From: Agrobacterium tumefaciens str. B6
GTDB lineage: Bacteria > Pseudomonadota > Alphaproteobacteria > Rhizobiales > Rhizobiaceae
NCBI RefSeq assembly: GCF_001541315.1
Contig: NZ_LMVK01000003.1
Coordinates: 1 to 64,000, forward strand
DNA: 64,000 nt
Direction of reading: 5' to 3'
Part shown: piece after piece, positions 48,699 through 58,124 of the stretch
How the letters are laid out: every line of letters begins with the position of its first letter
Position numbering within the stretch: the stretch's first letter is position 1
Notes under the pieces: model-generated
The model's database searches: none
Told to the model about the DNA's origin: nothing
Seen by the model: only the letters and a program-made list of their open reading frames with translations
Translations under genes and position numbers: made by a program

Positions 48699-49733
48699 TT
48701 ACACCCAGCCTTGCAACTCCCGTCTTACAACCGTTTCGAGAACATTCATGCCCTCGACGCTGTCGTTGAGACACGGAATATGGGTAAATTTCTCACCGCC
48801 ATTATGCAGGAATATCTCCCCGGCTTCACCGGCAATTTCTTCCAGTGTTTCAAGACAATCCGAAACGAAGCCGGGATTCATGACGGCGATGCGCTTCACG
48901 CCCTCGGAAGCCAGTTTTTCCACTGTTTTGTCGGTATAGGGCTGCAGCCATTCTTCCGGCCCGAAACGCGACTGGAAGGTGATCATGAAGTTCTTTTCGG
49001 TCCGCCCCAGCGCTTGCCGCAGCAGGCGGGCGGTTTTCTGGCAATGACAATAATAGGGGTCGCCCTTTTTGAAATAGGATTGCGGAATGCCGTGGAAGGA
49101 GGTGATCAACATCTCCGGCTCCCAGTCCAGCGTGGCCAGATGATTTCTGACGGAGGCCGCGAGCGCCTCGATATAGGCGGGATCGTCATGATAGGGCGGC
49201 ACGGTGCGGATGGCGGGCTGCCAGCGCAGCTTCATCAGATGCTCGAAAGCCTTGTCGTTCACGGTCGCAGTGGTCGATGCGGCATATTGCGGATAAAGCG
49301 GGAAAAGCAGGATTTTTTCGCAGCCCTGTTCCTTCAGGGCGTCGATCTTCGAGGCGATTGAGGGCTGGCCGTAGCGCATGCCCCAGTCGACCACGACGTT
49401 GGGCAGATCCTTCAACGCTTCCGCCATCAACTCGCCCTGGCTGCGTGTATAGGTGCGCAGGTAGCTTTCATTGCGCTCGTGGTTCCAGATTTCCTCATAG
49501 GCCTTGCCGACCTTCTGCGGGCGCTTGTTGAGGACGATGCCATAAAGGATCGGATACCAGTAGAGGCGCGACCACTCGATCACGCGCTTGTCGCTCAGAA
49601 ACTCCGCCAGATAACGGCGCATCGGCCAATAGTCCGTGCCGTCAGGTGTGCCGAGATTGACGAGCAGGACGCCCACCTTGCCAAAAGTTACGCGGGGATG
49701 GTTTGTGGGGAGTGGGGATAGTTCTGTCGCCAT
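48699..49733 (-). CDS. hemH: Ferrochelatase
   Basis: Inserts Fe2+ into protoporphyrin IX, the final step of haem synthesis. 344 aa. The open frame starts 52 codons earlier, but MATELSPLPTNHPRV at 49733 is the family start. Visible: VGVLLVNLGTPDGTD, DWGMRYGQPSI, LFPLYPQYAASTTATVND, the catalytic His in ITSFHGIPQSYFKKGDPYYC, and FQSRFGPEEWLQPYTD, all characteristic. C-terminal EGVKRIAVMNPGFVSDCLET completes the fold. It lies upstream of the Band 7 gene on the same strand, 57 bp apart, perhaps separately promoted. Confidence 0.95.
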   Translation of the reverse strand: MATELSPLPTNHPRVTFGKVGVLLVNLGTPDGTDYWPMRRYLAEFLSDKRVIEWSRLYWYPILYGIVLNKRPQKVGKAYEEIWNHERNESYLRTYTRSQGELMAEALKDLPNVVVDWGMRYGQPSIASKIDALKEQGCEKILLFPLYPQYAASTTATVNDKAFEHLMKLRWQPAIRTVPPYHDDPAYIEALAASVRNHLATLDWEPEMLITSFHGIPQSYFKKGDPYYCHCQKTARLLRQALGRTEKNFMITFQSRFGPEEWLQPYTDKTVEKLASEGVKRIAVMNPGFVSDCLETLEEIAGEAGEIFLHNGGEKFTHIPCLNDSVEGMNVLETVVRRELQGWV

Positions 49734-50084
49734 GAATGATACCCTGAAACTCGGACTGGTTGTATAAGGAGCGGCCCGCCGCAGATAAAGGCCGGAAACG
49801 CTCCATCTTCTGTTTATCTGCCCGAACGCAAACCGATGAGGTTTGGCCGGAATGCCCGAGCTATACGCTCTGGCCGTCATTTTGTTCATCGTGTTCTAGA
49901 CGAAATTCTTCAGGATTGAACCATCGGCGGCGGCAATTTCCGGGGTGAGGGGAGGCGCAGGCTCGCCCTTGGCAAAATTTCATCCGTAGCGCTTTGTTTT
50001 TAAATAGAAAATAAGAAGCCGGCCCCGCTGTCCCGGGGCCGGCTCTGTGTCTGCGGCAAATTGCCCTGTTCGTTCCCGCCCGGT
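49734..50084. other. Intergenic stretch between nucleotidase and hemH genes
   Basis: 351 bp with no supported gene. It contains the terminator of the nucleotidase gene (50017-50044) and the hemH promoter region. A 15-codon hydrophobic ORF (MPELYALAVILFIVF, 49852-49899) has a weak GAGG site; it is too short to call. Confidence 0.5.
50017..50044 (-). terminator. Terminator of the 5'-nucleotidase gene
   Basis: AGCCGGCCCCG and CGGGGCCGGCT form a perfect 11-bp stem with a 6-nt loop, about 40 bp after the gene's stop. On the minus strand it is followed by TCTTATTTTCTATTTAAA, giving a T-rich tail. Confidence 0.85.
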
Positions 50085-52019
50085 TTATTGGGCCGGCAGT
50101 TCCAGCTCCTCGCCGATTTCAATGTGGTTCGGCTGCTTCAGCGTGTTTGCCTTGGCAATTCTGTGCCAGAGAGCGCCGTCGCCATATTTCTCCGCTGCGA
50201 TCTTCCAGAGCGAATCGCCCTTTTCGACGACGTATTTGCTGACGGCGGCAGCGGCCGCAGCAGGTGCCGGGGATGCCGGCGCAGTTGTAGCGGGTGCAGC
50301 GGGTGCGGTGGCCGCGGGTGCCGCAGGTGCTGGAGCAGCAGCCGGGGCAGGCGCGGTTGCGGCTGGTGTCGGTGCCGCAGGCTTTGCCGGAGCGACATAA
50401 CCGGCAGGCGTCACTTCGCTGATGCGGCCGTCGGTATAGGGCTTATAGGGGCTGTTGGCGGTGATATAAGCCGCAACTGCCTCTTCAAGGTTAGGGCCGA
50501 AGTCATAGGCATTGATCGCCTTGGTCGCGAAGACCTTGAAGCCATCACCGCCGGTGCGCACGTAGTTATTGGCTGCGACGATATAGGTCTTGGCGGGGGC
50601 GAGAGGCACGAAAGCATCGCCTTCCTTGACGTCGACCGAAACGATGCGGCTACCGGCCGGCTTGGAACGGTCGAAGGAATATTTCATGCCGGAAACCTGC
50701 ATGAAGCGGCCCGCGACGTCATCGATCTGGCTGACGCCGTTTTCGAGCGCAACGCGAATATCCTCGCCCTTGAGCTGGAAGGTTGCAACGGTGTTCTGGA
50801 ACGGCAGAACCGTCAGCACTTCACCCATCGAGACATCGCCGCCATCGATGGAGGAACGCAGGCCGCCGCTGTTTGCAAAAGCGATGGTGACACCCTGATC
50901 CTTGACGCGGGCCAGCGTCGCATCGGCCACCAGATTGCCCATGGAGCATTCCTTCACGCGGCAAACCTTGCGGTCGCCTTCGATCGGGCCTTCCGAAGTG
51001 CCGACGACCTTGGATTTCAGCGCTTCGATCGGCGCCTTCAGCTCATCAATGCGCTTCAGCGTGGCTTCATCGGGCTTGAAGGAGGAATCGATAAGGATCG
51101 GGTCGCCCTTGCTTTCCTTCACGACGCCGCCGTCGTCGAAGACCACTTTGAGGTCGCCGAGATATTTGCTGTACTGGCCGGCCTGCACCACCGGAACCTT
51201 GTAGCCGCCGGGATTGTCGACGAGGGTCGGATAAGGGCCTTCGGCCTTCTGGTCGGTGTTGGACAGCAACGTATGGGTATGGCCGCCAACCACGACGTCG
51301 ACATCAGGAATTTTGGCGATGAATTCGAGATCGCGCGGATATCCGACATGCGTCAGCGCGATGATCTTGTTGACGCCGTCCTGCTTCAGCTTCTGCACCT
51401 GTTCGCTGATTTTTGCGACATCTTCGGCGATGGTGATATTGGGACCGGGTGTTGCCAGTTCCGCCGTATCGTTGGCAACGGCGCCGACGATGCCGATTTT
51501 CTGTCCGCCGACTTCGAGCACGATGGACGGCTTGACGCGGTCGCCGATTTTCGAGGCGGCAGTGGCCACCACATTGGCGGTTACGACCGGGAACTGCACC
51601 TTGTCGAGGAAGCCGGCAAGGCCGTCTTCGCTATCGTCGAATTCATGATTGCCGACGGTCATGGCGTCGAACTTCATGGCGTTCAGCACTTCCGCTTCCA
51701 CCGTGCCTTTATAGGTGGTGTAGAACAGCGATCCCTGGAAATTGTCGCCGGCATTCAGCAGCAGGACATTTTTCCCTTCCGCCTTCAGCGCGTCACGGGT
51801 CTGGTTGATTGCGGTCAGCAGGCGCGCGGCGCCGCCGAAGCATTCGTTCTTGCCTTCTTCTTCCGCCGAGCAGGTCGAGTCGAATTTGTTGATCGATTCG
51901 ATACGGGAGTGAAAATCGTTGATGTGAAGAATGTTGAGCTCGTAATCGGCCAGAGCCGCTCCAGCTGAAAGCGTTATTACCGAAACGCTCAGCATGCCCA
52001 GTCCCAAAATTTTCTTCAT
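50085..52019 (-). CDS. Periplasmic 5'-nucleotidase/2',3'-cyclic phosphodiesterase with LysM tail
   Basis: 644-aa exported metallophosphoesterase of the UshA/CpdB family. MKKILG at 52019 has GGAGAGGG upstream; the signal peptide ends GAALA-DYE. Metal ligands appear in LNILHINDFHSRIE, NAGDNFQG, MTVGNHEFDDSEDG, ALTHVGYPRDL and VVGGHTHTLL. The 5'-nucleotidase C-terminal domain (about 330-520) includes NLVADATLARVK and NSGGLRSSID. A Pro/Ala linker of about 50 residues follows, then a C-terminal LysM (VVEKGDSLWKIAAEKYG). The LysM should hold it to peptidoglycan. Likely hydrolyses external nucleotides for phosphate and nucleoside recovery. Confidence 0.9.
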   Translation of the reverse strand: MKKILGLGMLSVSVITLSAGAALADYELNILHINDFHSRIESINKFDSTCSAEEEGKNECFGGAARLLTAINQTRDALKAEGKNVLLLNAGDNFQGSLFYTTYKGTVEAEVLNAMKFDAMTVGNHEFDDSEDGLAGFLDKVQFPVVTANVVATAASKIGDRVKPSIVLEVGGQKIGIVGAVANDTAELATPGPNITIAEDVAKISEQVQKLKQDGVNKIIALTHVGYPRDLEFIAKIPDVDVVVGGHTHTLLSNTDQKAEGPYPTLVDNPGGYKVPVVQAGQYSKYLGDLKVVFDDGGVVKESKGDPILIDSSFKPDEATLKRIDELKAPIEALKSKVVGTSEGPIEGDRKVCRVKECSMGNLVADATLARVKDQGVTIAFANSGGLRSSIDGGDVSMGEVLTVLPFQNTVATFQLKGEDIRVALENGVSQIDDVAGRFMQVSGMKYSFDRSKPAGSRIVSVDVKEGDAFVPLAPAKTYIVAANNYVRTGGDGFKVFATKAINAYDFGPNLEEAVAAYITANSPYKPYTDGRISEVTPAGYVAPAKPAAPTPAATAPAPAAAPAPAAPAATAPAAPATTAPASPAPAAAAAAVSKYVVEKGDSLWKIAAEKYGDGALWHRIAKANTLKQPNHIEIGEELELPAQ

Positions 52020-52176
52020 GGTCCCTCTCCTGTTCAAAGCGGAAGTCCAGGCCGGCTGATCATTCTCCGACCGCGCTCATTCTTTAATCCGAAAACATCT
52101 CAGTCTTTCGAAAACCGGATGTTTCCATTTAGCGGCAGCCGCCGCAAGCGAAATTATGACAGGTGCTCAATAAAGA

Positions 52177-52201
52177 AAAACGCACGCCGAAGGCGTGCGT
52201 T
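52177..52201 (-). terminator. Terminator of the Omp10-like lipoprotein gene
   Basis: AAACGCACGCC and GGCGTGCGTTT form a perfect 11-bp stem with a GAA loop, 33 bp after the gene's stop. On the minus strand TTCTTTATTG follows. Confidence 0.88.
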
Positions 52202-52234
52202 TCAGAAGGTCATCCTATTGAAAAGGCGATATTA

Positions 52235-52609
52235 TCAGCCCTGGCGCGTCAGCGAGAACTGGCTGTTCGTGTCGGTCGTGCAGTTCAATTGTGACGGGGA
52301 GACCAGGGCGCAGTTGACGCGTGACTGCGTGTTGCGCACCAACGACGTCATGTTGATTTCATAAAGCGTCGGCGAAATCGTCACGTAGGTGCCGGAGGCC
52401 AGAAGCGTGTTGGTGTCTGTCGAACGCGTGGAGAAAGCGCCGTTCTGGAACGTGGATACGATGCCGTTGCGGTCGATCCAGCGGCCGTCGACTGCCGGGC
52501 CGCGGGAAAGCGAAGGCGCCATCGAGGTCTGCTGGGAGGGGCCCGGCGCGACGCATGAAGACACCGCGATGGCGGCTGAAAGCAAAGCAGCGCTTGTCTT
52601 GAAGTTCAT
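52235..52609 (-). CDS. Omp10-like outer-membrane lipoprotein
   Basis: 124-aa lipoprotein. The signal peptide ends in lipobox VSSC ([12 protein letters not shown]). The mature part has [40 protein letters not shown] and [20 protein letters not shown]. This closely follows my recollection of Brucella Omp10 (NGIASSFNGGIFETRTTDTN, EINMRSIVRG, NCALVSPTQLNC). Omp10 is a surface lipoprotein that contributes to envelope integrity and virulence in Brucella. Here it stands alone with its own terminator; the function in this organism is unknown. Confidence 0.85.
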   Translation of the reverse strand: MNFKTSAALLSAAIAVSSCVAPGPSQQTSMAPSLSRGPAVDGRWIDRNGIVSTFQNGAFSTRSTDTNTLLASGTYVTISPTLYEINMTSLVRNTQSRVNCALVSPSQLNCTTDTNSQFSLTRQG

Positions 52610-52758
52610 GAGCCTGTTCTCCTGCGATTCGATGAAACCTTCTGTGCTTCGACCATGCCGTGAAGCGTTCTTTATTTCAAGGCAACGTTGTTCGCTCTCC
52701 CCGGTTCCTGACGTCGTTCAGGAAAGCCCCGGCGTGGCAAATATGAGACTCTGCCGCG

Positions 52759-54204
52759 TCAGCGCACAAGGATGTTGCGGAACTGCCAGGGATCGGACGT
52801 GTCGATATTGTCGGGGAACAGTCCCGGGCGACCGTCGAGCGGCGTCCAGTCAGTATAATGTCCTTCGACGGGCCCGAGATAGGGGCGTTGCACCTCGAGG
52901 CAGCGGCGGTAATCCACCTCGTCCGCTTCAACGATGCCGGCCTGCGGATTTTCAATCGCCCAGACCATGCCGGCCAATACTGCGGAACTGACCTGCAATC
53001 CGGTGGCATTCTGGCTGGGGGCGAGCGAGCGCGCCTCCTGCAGGGTGAGACGCGAACCATACCAATAGGCGTTCTTGTCATGACCATAGAGCAGAACACC
53101 CAGCTCGTCGGCGCCGTCGACAAGCTCGTCTTCACCGAGCACATGCTGGATCGGCTGGGGGTTGCCGCCATTGCCGAACAGCTCATGCAGCGACAGAATG
53201 GCGTCGTTGCACGGGTGATAGGCATAGTGACAGGTGGGCCGATAGGTCACATCACCGTCATCGTTGCGGACGGTGAAATAGTCCGAAATCGAAATCGCCT
53301 CATTGTGGGTGACGAGAAACCCATATTGCGGTCCGAGCCCCGGGCACCAGGTGCGCACCCGTGTATTGGCGCCGGGCTGATCGAGATAGATCGCCGACTT
53401 GCTTCCCTTTTTCTGCTTTTTCGCGTTTTTCGGCATCCAGTTTTCATGCGTTCCCCAGCCGAGTTCGGCGGGCTGGAAACCTTCGGCGATAAAACCTTCC
53501 ACGGACCATGTGTTCCAGAAAGCCCCGAAAGGCTTCGGCTCTTTCGCCCGTTGGGTATCGCGCTCGGCCACATGCACGCCCTTGACGCCAAGCTGCTTCA
53601 TCAGCTTCGCCCAGCCTTCCCGGTCATGTGATTGCGGTTCCTCGATGTCGAGGCCGGTATCCTTGGCGAGATTGACGAGCGCCTGCTTCACGAACCAGGA
53701 CACCATGCCGGGATTGGCGCCGCAGGTGGAAACCGCGGTCGTGCCGCCGGGCCTGCGCGCTCTTTCCTTCAGCATGGTTTCGCGCAGCGAATAATTGGTT
53801 CTGGCGGCATTGTCGGCATCGGCATCGAAATAAAAACCGGGCCACGGTTCCACCACGGTGTCGATGTAAAGCATGCCGTGCTTGCGACAGATCCGCATCA
53901 GGTCGACGGAGGCGGCATCAACCGAAAGATTGACGCAGAAGCCCTGGCCCTGCACGCCTTTGAGAAGCGGCTTGAGAACTTCCTTATAGTTCTCCTTGGT
54001 CAGATGTTTCTGGACGTGGCGGATGTTTCTCTCGGCCAGAAAGGCGGCGATATCCTCGCGCGGGTCGATGACGACGAGCCGGGTCCTGTCGAAATTGAAA
54101 TGACGTTCGATCAACGGAAGAGTGCCGCGCCCGATGGAGCCGAAGCCGATCATGATGATGGGGCCGTCAATATCGCCGTAAATCGGGTGGTTTGCGTCCG
54201 TCAT
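52759..54204 (-). CDS. hss: Homospermidine synthase
   Basis: NAD-dependent enzyme of 481 aa that makes sym-homospermidine from putrescine (or spermidine plus putrescine). It is a main polyamine in many alphaproteobacteria. N-terminal Rossmann motif: IIMIGFGSIGRGTLPLIERH (about residue 15), followed by DPREDIAAFLAERNI. Further family segments include STCGANPGMVSWFVKQAL and TWCPGLGPQYGFLVTHNE. The saccharopine-dehydrogenase-like fold and length match bacterial HSS. AAGGAAAA precedes the ATG. Transcribed alone. Confidence 0.93.
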   Translation of the reverse strand: MTDANHPIYGDIDGPIIMIGFGSIGRGTLPLIERHFNFDRTRLVVIDPREDIAAFLAERNIRHVQKHLTKENYKEVLKPLLKGVQGQGFCVNLSVDAASVDLMRICRKHGMLYIDTVVEPWPGFYFDADADNAARTNYSLRETMLKERARRPGGTTAVSTCGANPGMVSWFVKQALVNLAKDTGLDIEEPQSHDREGWAKLMKQLGVKGVHVAERDTQRAKEPKPFGAFWNTWSVEGFIAEGFQPAELGWGTHENWMPKNAKKQKKGSKSAIYLDQPGANTRVRTWCPGLGPQYGFLVTHNEAISISDYFTVRNDDGDVTYRPTCHYAYHPCNDAILSLHELFGNGGNPQPIQHVLGEDELVDGADELGVLLYGHDKNAYWYGSRLTLQEARSLAPSQNATGLQVSSAVLAGMVWAIENPQAGIVEADEVDYRRCLEVQRPYLGPVEGHYTDWTPLDGRPGLFPDNIDTSDPWQFRNILVR

Positions 54205-54463
54205 TCGTCAATTTTCCTTTTTCAGCCAATAAGTAAGCTAGATCATAAAAGCGTGCCACAATAAAGGGCAGGTGGATGACGGACATATGACGATAATGGC
54301 GGCGAGACGGGCGAACGCATTGTTTCCACCATTTCTGCCTCTTCGCATTTTAGAGAGTGCGTTTATAATTAAATTCTTCTTTTCGTTTTGTGCGTCCAGA
54401 GGCGTGGGGGCTTTGGCCGGATGACGACAGGGCAGTTTTTCGCCATCGCAGGGGAGTTGCCTG

Positions 54464-55372
54464 TTGAATGATCTTTTAGAGCGTGTCGCAGCTCTTCAGA
54501 GTGCCACCCCCGTCCTTATTGCCCTTTACGATTCCGAGGACCGGTTGCGCCATGCCAATCCGTCGTTTCGGGAAAGCTTTCAGCTTGCCGCCGGTGATTT
54601 GCCAACCTGGGCGGATATCATGCGGCTGAACCATCGGCTGCGCACCGGTGTCGTCATCCGCAACAATGATTTCGAGGGATGGCTGCTCTCGGCGCAGTCC
54701 CGGCGCGGCAAGCTGCCCTATCGCGCCTTTGAGATGGACCTGTATGACGGCCGCTGGTTCTGGATGACCGAGACGGTGCAGCAGGATGGTTGGATGCTGT
54801 GCGTCGCAAGCGACGTCACTGAACTGCGCCAGGGTTATAGAACCCTGCGGCAGGACAGGGATCTGGCGGTACGCGCCTCGCAGACGGATGAATTGACGGG
54901 AACAGCAAACCGCCGTTTCGTCTTCGCCAAGCTCGCTCTGCAGGTGGAGCAGGTCACCAAGGGGCTTGAGGCGCCCTTTTGCCTCTGCACGCTCGACATC
55001 GATTTTTTCAAGCAGATCAACGATCGTTTCGGTCACAAATGTGGTGATGCGGTATTGCGCGATTTTGTCACCATCGCCCACTCCGTCATCCGGCGGGTGG
55101 ATTGTTTCGGCAGGATCGGCGGTGAGGAATTCATGCTGATTTTGCCGCGCAGTTCGGTTGCCGAAGGCCAGGAGATTGTTGAGCGGCTGCTGCAGAAAGT
55201 ACGCCTTTCCAGACCTCTTTCCGAATTCCCGGATTTTTCCTATAGCTGCTCGGCGGGCATGACCGCCTATCAGGTGGCGGAAAGCGCCGACGATGTTTTC
55301 CTGCGCGCCGATCAGGCCCTTTATGCGGCCAAGGAGAGAGGACGGGACCGGCTTCTGGCGGTGACTGTTTAA
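54464..55372 (+). CDS. Diguanylate cyclase with N-terminal PAS-like domain
   Basis: 302-aa cytoplasmic protein that should make cyclic di-GMP from two GTP. The PAS-like sensor (about 10-125; LIALYDSEDRLRHANPSFRE) is followed by a short coiled linker and the GGDEF domain (about 135-302). The active site is intact: RIGGEEFMLILPRSS (GGEEF about residue 223), with the metal Asp in CTLDIDFFKQINDRFGHKCG. An RxxD-type inhibitory site is not obvious before GGEEF (RVDCFGRIGGEEF). The start is TTG with GGGGAG upstream. Convergent with the lyase gene, overlapping by 4 bp. Confidence 0.92.
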   Translation: MNDLLERVAALQSATPVLIALYDSEDRLRHANPSFRESFQLAAGDLPTWADIMRLNHRLRTGVVIRNNDFEGWLLSAQSRRGKLPYRAFEMDLYDGRWFWMTETVQQDGWMLCVASDVTELRQGYRTLRQDRDLAVRASQTDELTGTANRRFVFAKLALQVEQVTKGLEAPFCLCTLDIDFFKQINDRFGHKCGDAVLRDFVTIAHSVIRRVDCFGRIGGEEFMLILPRSSVAEGQEIVERLLQKVRLSRPLSEFPDFSYSCSAGMTAYQVAESADDVFLRADQALYAAKERGRDRLLAVTV

Positions 55373-56004
55373 ACAAGCTCTGCCGCAATCAGCCCATGCA
55401 GCGAATTACCGACGAACAGCTTCCGGCCGGCGATGTCTTCCGGTTTCAGCGCCTGTCCGCGCGCCCTGCGTTCGCGGATCAGATCGGCGCGCAGCACACC
55501 CGGCAGGATGCCGCTGTCGAGCGGCGGCGTCAGCAATTGCCCATCCGGCATTTCGACGAAAATGCTGGTCGATGAGCCCTCGCACAATTCGCCACGCTCG
55601 TTGAGCAGCAGCACCTCGTCTGCCTCCCCGGCTGAAAATTCGGCTCGGGCGGCATCATAGGGCTCCCGGCGGGAGGACTTGTGGCGATAGAAGGTGTCGG
55701 AGGAATCGAGCCTGGTCTGCCGGGCGATGCGAACCCGCCAGACCGCATCCTGCTGCAAGGGCTGGAAATCGGCCGTGTCGATATCGAGTTCGCCCTTGTA
55801 GTTCATCACCAGCCTGACGCAGAGCGGCTTTTCACCGCCCACCTTCTTTTCCAGCACCTGCACTGCGTTGACCGGCGCGCGAAAACCGAGCGCGTCGGCG
55901 GAGCGCAACAATCGGCGCATATGCTGGTCGATGCGCTGAAAGCCGGTCTGCGGCTCCCAGCGCAGGGTTTCCCTCAAGGTCAGATCGGCGGGTTTGCGTT
56001 TCAT
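55369..56004 (-). CDS. pabC: Aminotransferase class IV, aminodeoxychorismate lyase-like
   Basis: PLP fold-type IV protein of 211 aa, start MKRKPADLTLRETLRW at 56004. The longer frame adds 18 residues without features. The Schiff-base lysine is in YRHKSSRREPYDAAR, the PLP-binding Glu in LNERGELCEGSSTSIFVE, and the closing PPLDSGILPGVLR and VGNSLHGLIAAEL are typical. PabC releases p-aminobenzoate and pyruvate from 4-amino-4-deoxychorismate for folate. Rhizobial members are shorter at the N-terminus than E. coli PabC (269), as here. Branched-chain or D-amino acid transaminase is the alternative. Confidence 0.75.
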   Translation of the reverse strand: MKRKPADLTLRETLRWEPQTGFQRIDQHMRRLLRSADALGFRAPVNAVQVLEKKVGGEKPLCVRLVMNYKGELDIDTADFQPLQQDAVWRVRIARQTRLDSSDTFYRHKSSRREPYDAARAEFSAGEADEVLLLNERGELCEGSSTSIFVEMPDGQLLTPPLDSGILPGVLRADLIRERRARGQALKPEDIAGRKLFVGNSLHGLIAAELV

Positions 56005-56104
56005 TGCCTTTGCTCGTCGCCTGAATTGTCTGCCGGTGTCTTCTGCCGGCAATATCAACCGGCAAAGCTTGTCCGAAATAGGATAGCCCTGCCGGCGGAA
56101 GAGA

Positions 56105-57955
56105 TTAAGCCTGTTTGTTATCCAGCGCTTCCAACTCGTCGATCAGTCCTTCGATCATCGAAAGTCCCTTGTCCCAGAAGGAGGGATCGGTCGCATCGAG
56201 CCCGAAGGGTTTGAGAAGCTCCGAATGGTGCTTGGTGCCGCCCGCCTTCAGAAGCTCGAAATATTTCTCCTGAAAGCCGGTCTCGGCCTTCTGGTAGACC
56301 GCATAAAGCGAGTTCACCAGGCAATCGCCGAAGGCATAGGCATATACGTAGAAGGGCGAATGGATGAAATGGGGGATATAGGTCCACCAGGTCTCATAGT
56401 CCTCGGAAATCCGGATCGCCGGACCCAGGCTCTCGGCCTGAACGGAAAGCCACAATTCGCCGATCTGTTCGGAGGTCAGCTCTCCCTGTTTGCGGGCGGT
56501 GTGCAGCTTTCGCTCGAATTCGTAGAAAGCGATCTGGCGCACGACCGTATTGATCATATCCTCGACCTTGCGGGCGAGCATGGCCTTGCGTTCCCTGATA
56601 TCCTTGGTGTCATCAAGCAGCTTGCGGAAGGTCAACATTTCCCCGAAAACGGAGGCTGTCTCGGCCAGCGTCAGCGGCGTGGCGCACATCAGGGCGCCCT
56701 GTTCGCCAGCCAGAACCTGATGAACGCCATGACCAAGCTCATGAGCAAGTGTCATCACGTCGCGCGGTTTGCCGAGATAGTTGACGAGCACATAAGGATG
56801 AGCCGAGGGTACGGTTGGATGCGCGAATGCGCCCGGCGCCTTGCCGGGACGGGCCGGCGCGTCGATCCACTCTTCATCGAAGAAACGGCGGGCAATATCG
56901 GCCATCTCGGGGGCAAAATTGCCATAGGCGGAAAGCACGGTATCCTTGGCCTCATCCCAGGGGATGATCGTGTTCGACGTATCGGGAAGCGGCGCATTGC
57001 GGTCCCAATAATTCATCTGCTCCATGCCGAGCCATTTCGCCTTCATGGCGTAATATCGGTGCGAAAGGCGCGGATAGGCCTTTTTGACCGCTGCCGCCAA
57101 GGCATCGACCACTTCCCGCTCGACGCGGTTCGCCAGATGGCGGCTATCGGCAATATCCTCGAACTTGCGCCAGCGGTCGGAAATATCCTTGTCCTTGGCA
57201 AGCGTGTTGGTGATGAGGGTGAAGACCCGCAGATTGTCCTTGAAAGTGGTGCTCAGCGCTTCCGCCGCCTTCCTGCGGGTTTCCGGCTCCGGCTCCTGCA
57301 GCATGTTTAGCGTCACTTCCAGCGGAAGGCTCGCACCGTCTATATCGAAACGCAGATCGGCCATCGTCTCATCGAACAGGCGGTTGAAGGCCGCCGCGCT
57401 GGTCATCGATTTTTCGAGGAACAGCTGCTCCAGCTGGTCGTCGAGCTGGTGCGGCTTGTCCTTGCGCAAATCCACCAGCCAGGGACGGTAATGGCCTGCC
57501 GCGGCATCATTGGCCATGCAGGCGTCCATCGTGGCGTCGTCGATGCGATTGAGTTCAAGCGTGAAAAACAGGAGATGCGCGGAAATATCCGTCAGCTTTG
57601 CCTGGGCGTCGCCGTAAAGCTTGCCGTTTGCCGGGTTCGACGTATCGGAAAAATAAGTGAGCCCGGCAAAGGAGCCGATGCGGCCGATGAGATCGTCCAG
57701 CGCTTCATATTCCTTCAGCGCGGCCCCGATGCCCTTTTCGCCCGTGGCCTTCGCGGCGGCTTCGAGCTTTCCCTTCCACTTCTCCTCGAAAGCCGCCGCC
57801 ATCGATGCCGCCTTCTCGAGATCACCCTTATATTCCGGTGAATCCCCCGACGGATAGAGATCCGAGAGCTTCCAGCCGGGCAGATCGCCAAGCGCCGGGC
57901 CGGAGGTTTCGGCAAGGGAGAATACGGGTTGCGGGGTAGCGCGGTTGAGGGTCAT
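56105..57955 (-). CDS. pepF: Oligoendopeptidase F (M3 metallopeptidase)
   Basis: Cytoplasmic zinc peptidase of 616 aa cleaving short peptides. The start at 57955 (MTLNRATPQPVFSLA) is chosen over an upstream frame that overlaps the divergent regulator gene. It has the N-terminal oligopeptidase F region (LPGWKLSDLYPSGDSPEYKG), and the zinc site HEXXH in MTLAHELGHGVHQVLAG (His about 400) with the third ligand downstream in ETASVFGEM. The C-terminal part includes HFIHSPFYVYAYAFGDCLVN. Upstream of the pabC-like gene on the same strand, 100 bp. Confidence 0.94.
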   Translation of the reverse strand: MTLNRATPQPVFSLAETSGPALGDLPGWKLSDLYPSGDSPEYKGDLEKAASMAAAFEEKWKGKLEAAAKATGEKGIGAALKEYEALDDLIGRIGSFAGLTYFSDTSNPANGKLYGDAQAKLTDISAHLLFFTLELNRIDDATMDACMANDAAAGHYRPWLVDLRKDKPHQLDDQLEQLFLEKSMTSAAAFNRLFDETMADLRFDIDGASLPLEVTLNMLQEPEPETRRKAAEALSTTFKDNLRVFTLITNTLAKDKDISDRWRKFEDIADSRHLANRVEREVVDALAAAVKKAYPRLSHRYYAMKAKWLGMEQMNYWDRNAPLPDTSNTIIPWDEAKDTVLSAYGNFAPEMADIARRFFDEEWIDAPARPGKAPGAFAHPTVPSAHPYVLVNYLGKPRDVMTLAHELGHGVHQVLAGEQGALMCATPLTLAETASVFGEMLTFRKLLDDTKDIRERKAMLARKVEDMINTVVRQIAFYEFERKLHTARKQGELTSEQIGELWLSVQAESLGPAIRISEDYETWWTYIPHFIHSPFYVYAYAFGDCLVNSLYAVYQKAETGFQEKYFELLKAGGTKHHSELLKPFGLDATDPSFWDKGLSMIEGLIDELEALDNKQA

Positions 57956-58124
57956 CCAACGTGTCCTTCTGATTATGCGTGCGAAGCATATGGGGACCTT
58001 GTTTCCCGCGGCAATGGATAAAATGCAAGCAATTCTCAAAACTGGATGTTCAAGTCTCCCATGCCAGAGTGCGGAATAAGGGACCGCATGAAGCAGGTCC
58101 ATAAACCGGAAACCGGAGCTAAAA

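Noticed and set aside
49852..49899. 15-codon hydrophobic ORF (MPELYALAVILFIVF)
   Set aside because: Too short and only a weak ribosome-binding site; could not be separated from chance.
50061..51968. 635-codon plus-strand frame opposite the nucleotidase gene
   Set aside because: Shadow frame; Gly/Arg-rich stretch arises from the Pro/Ala linker in antisense.
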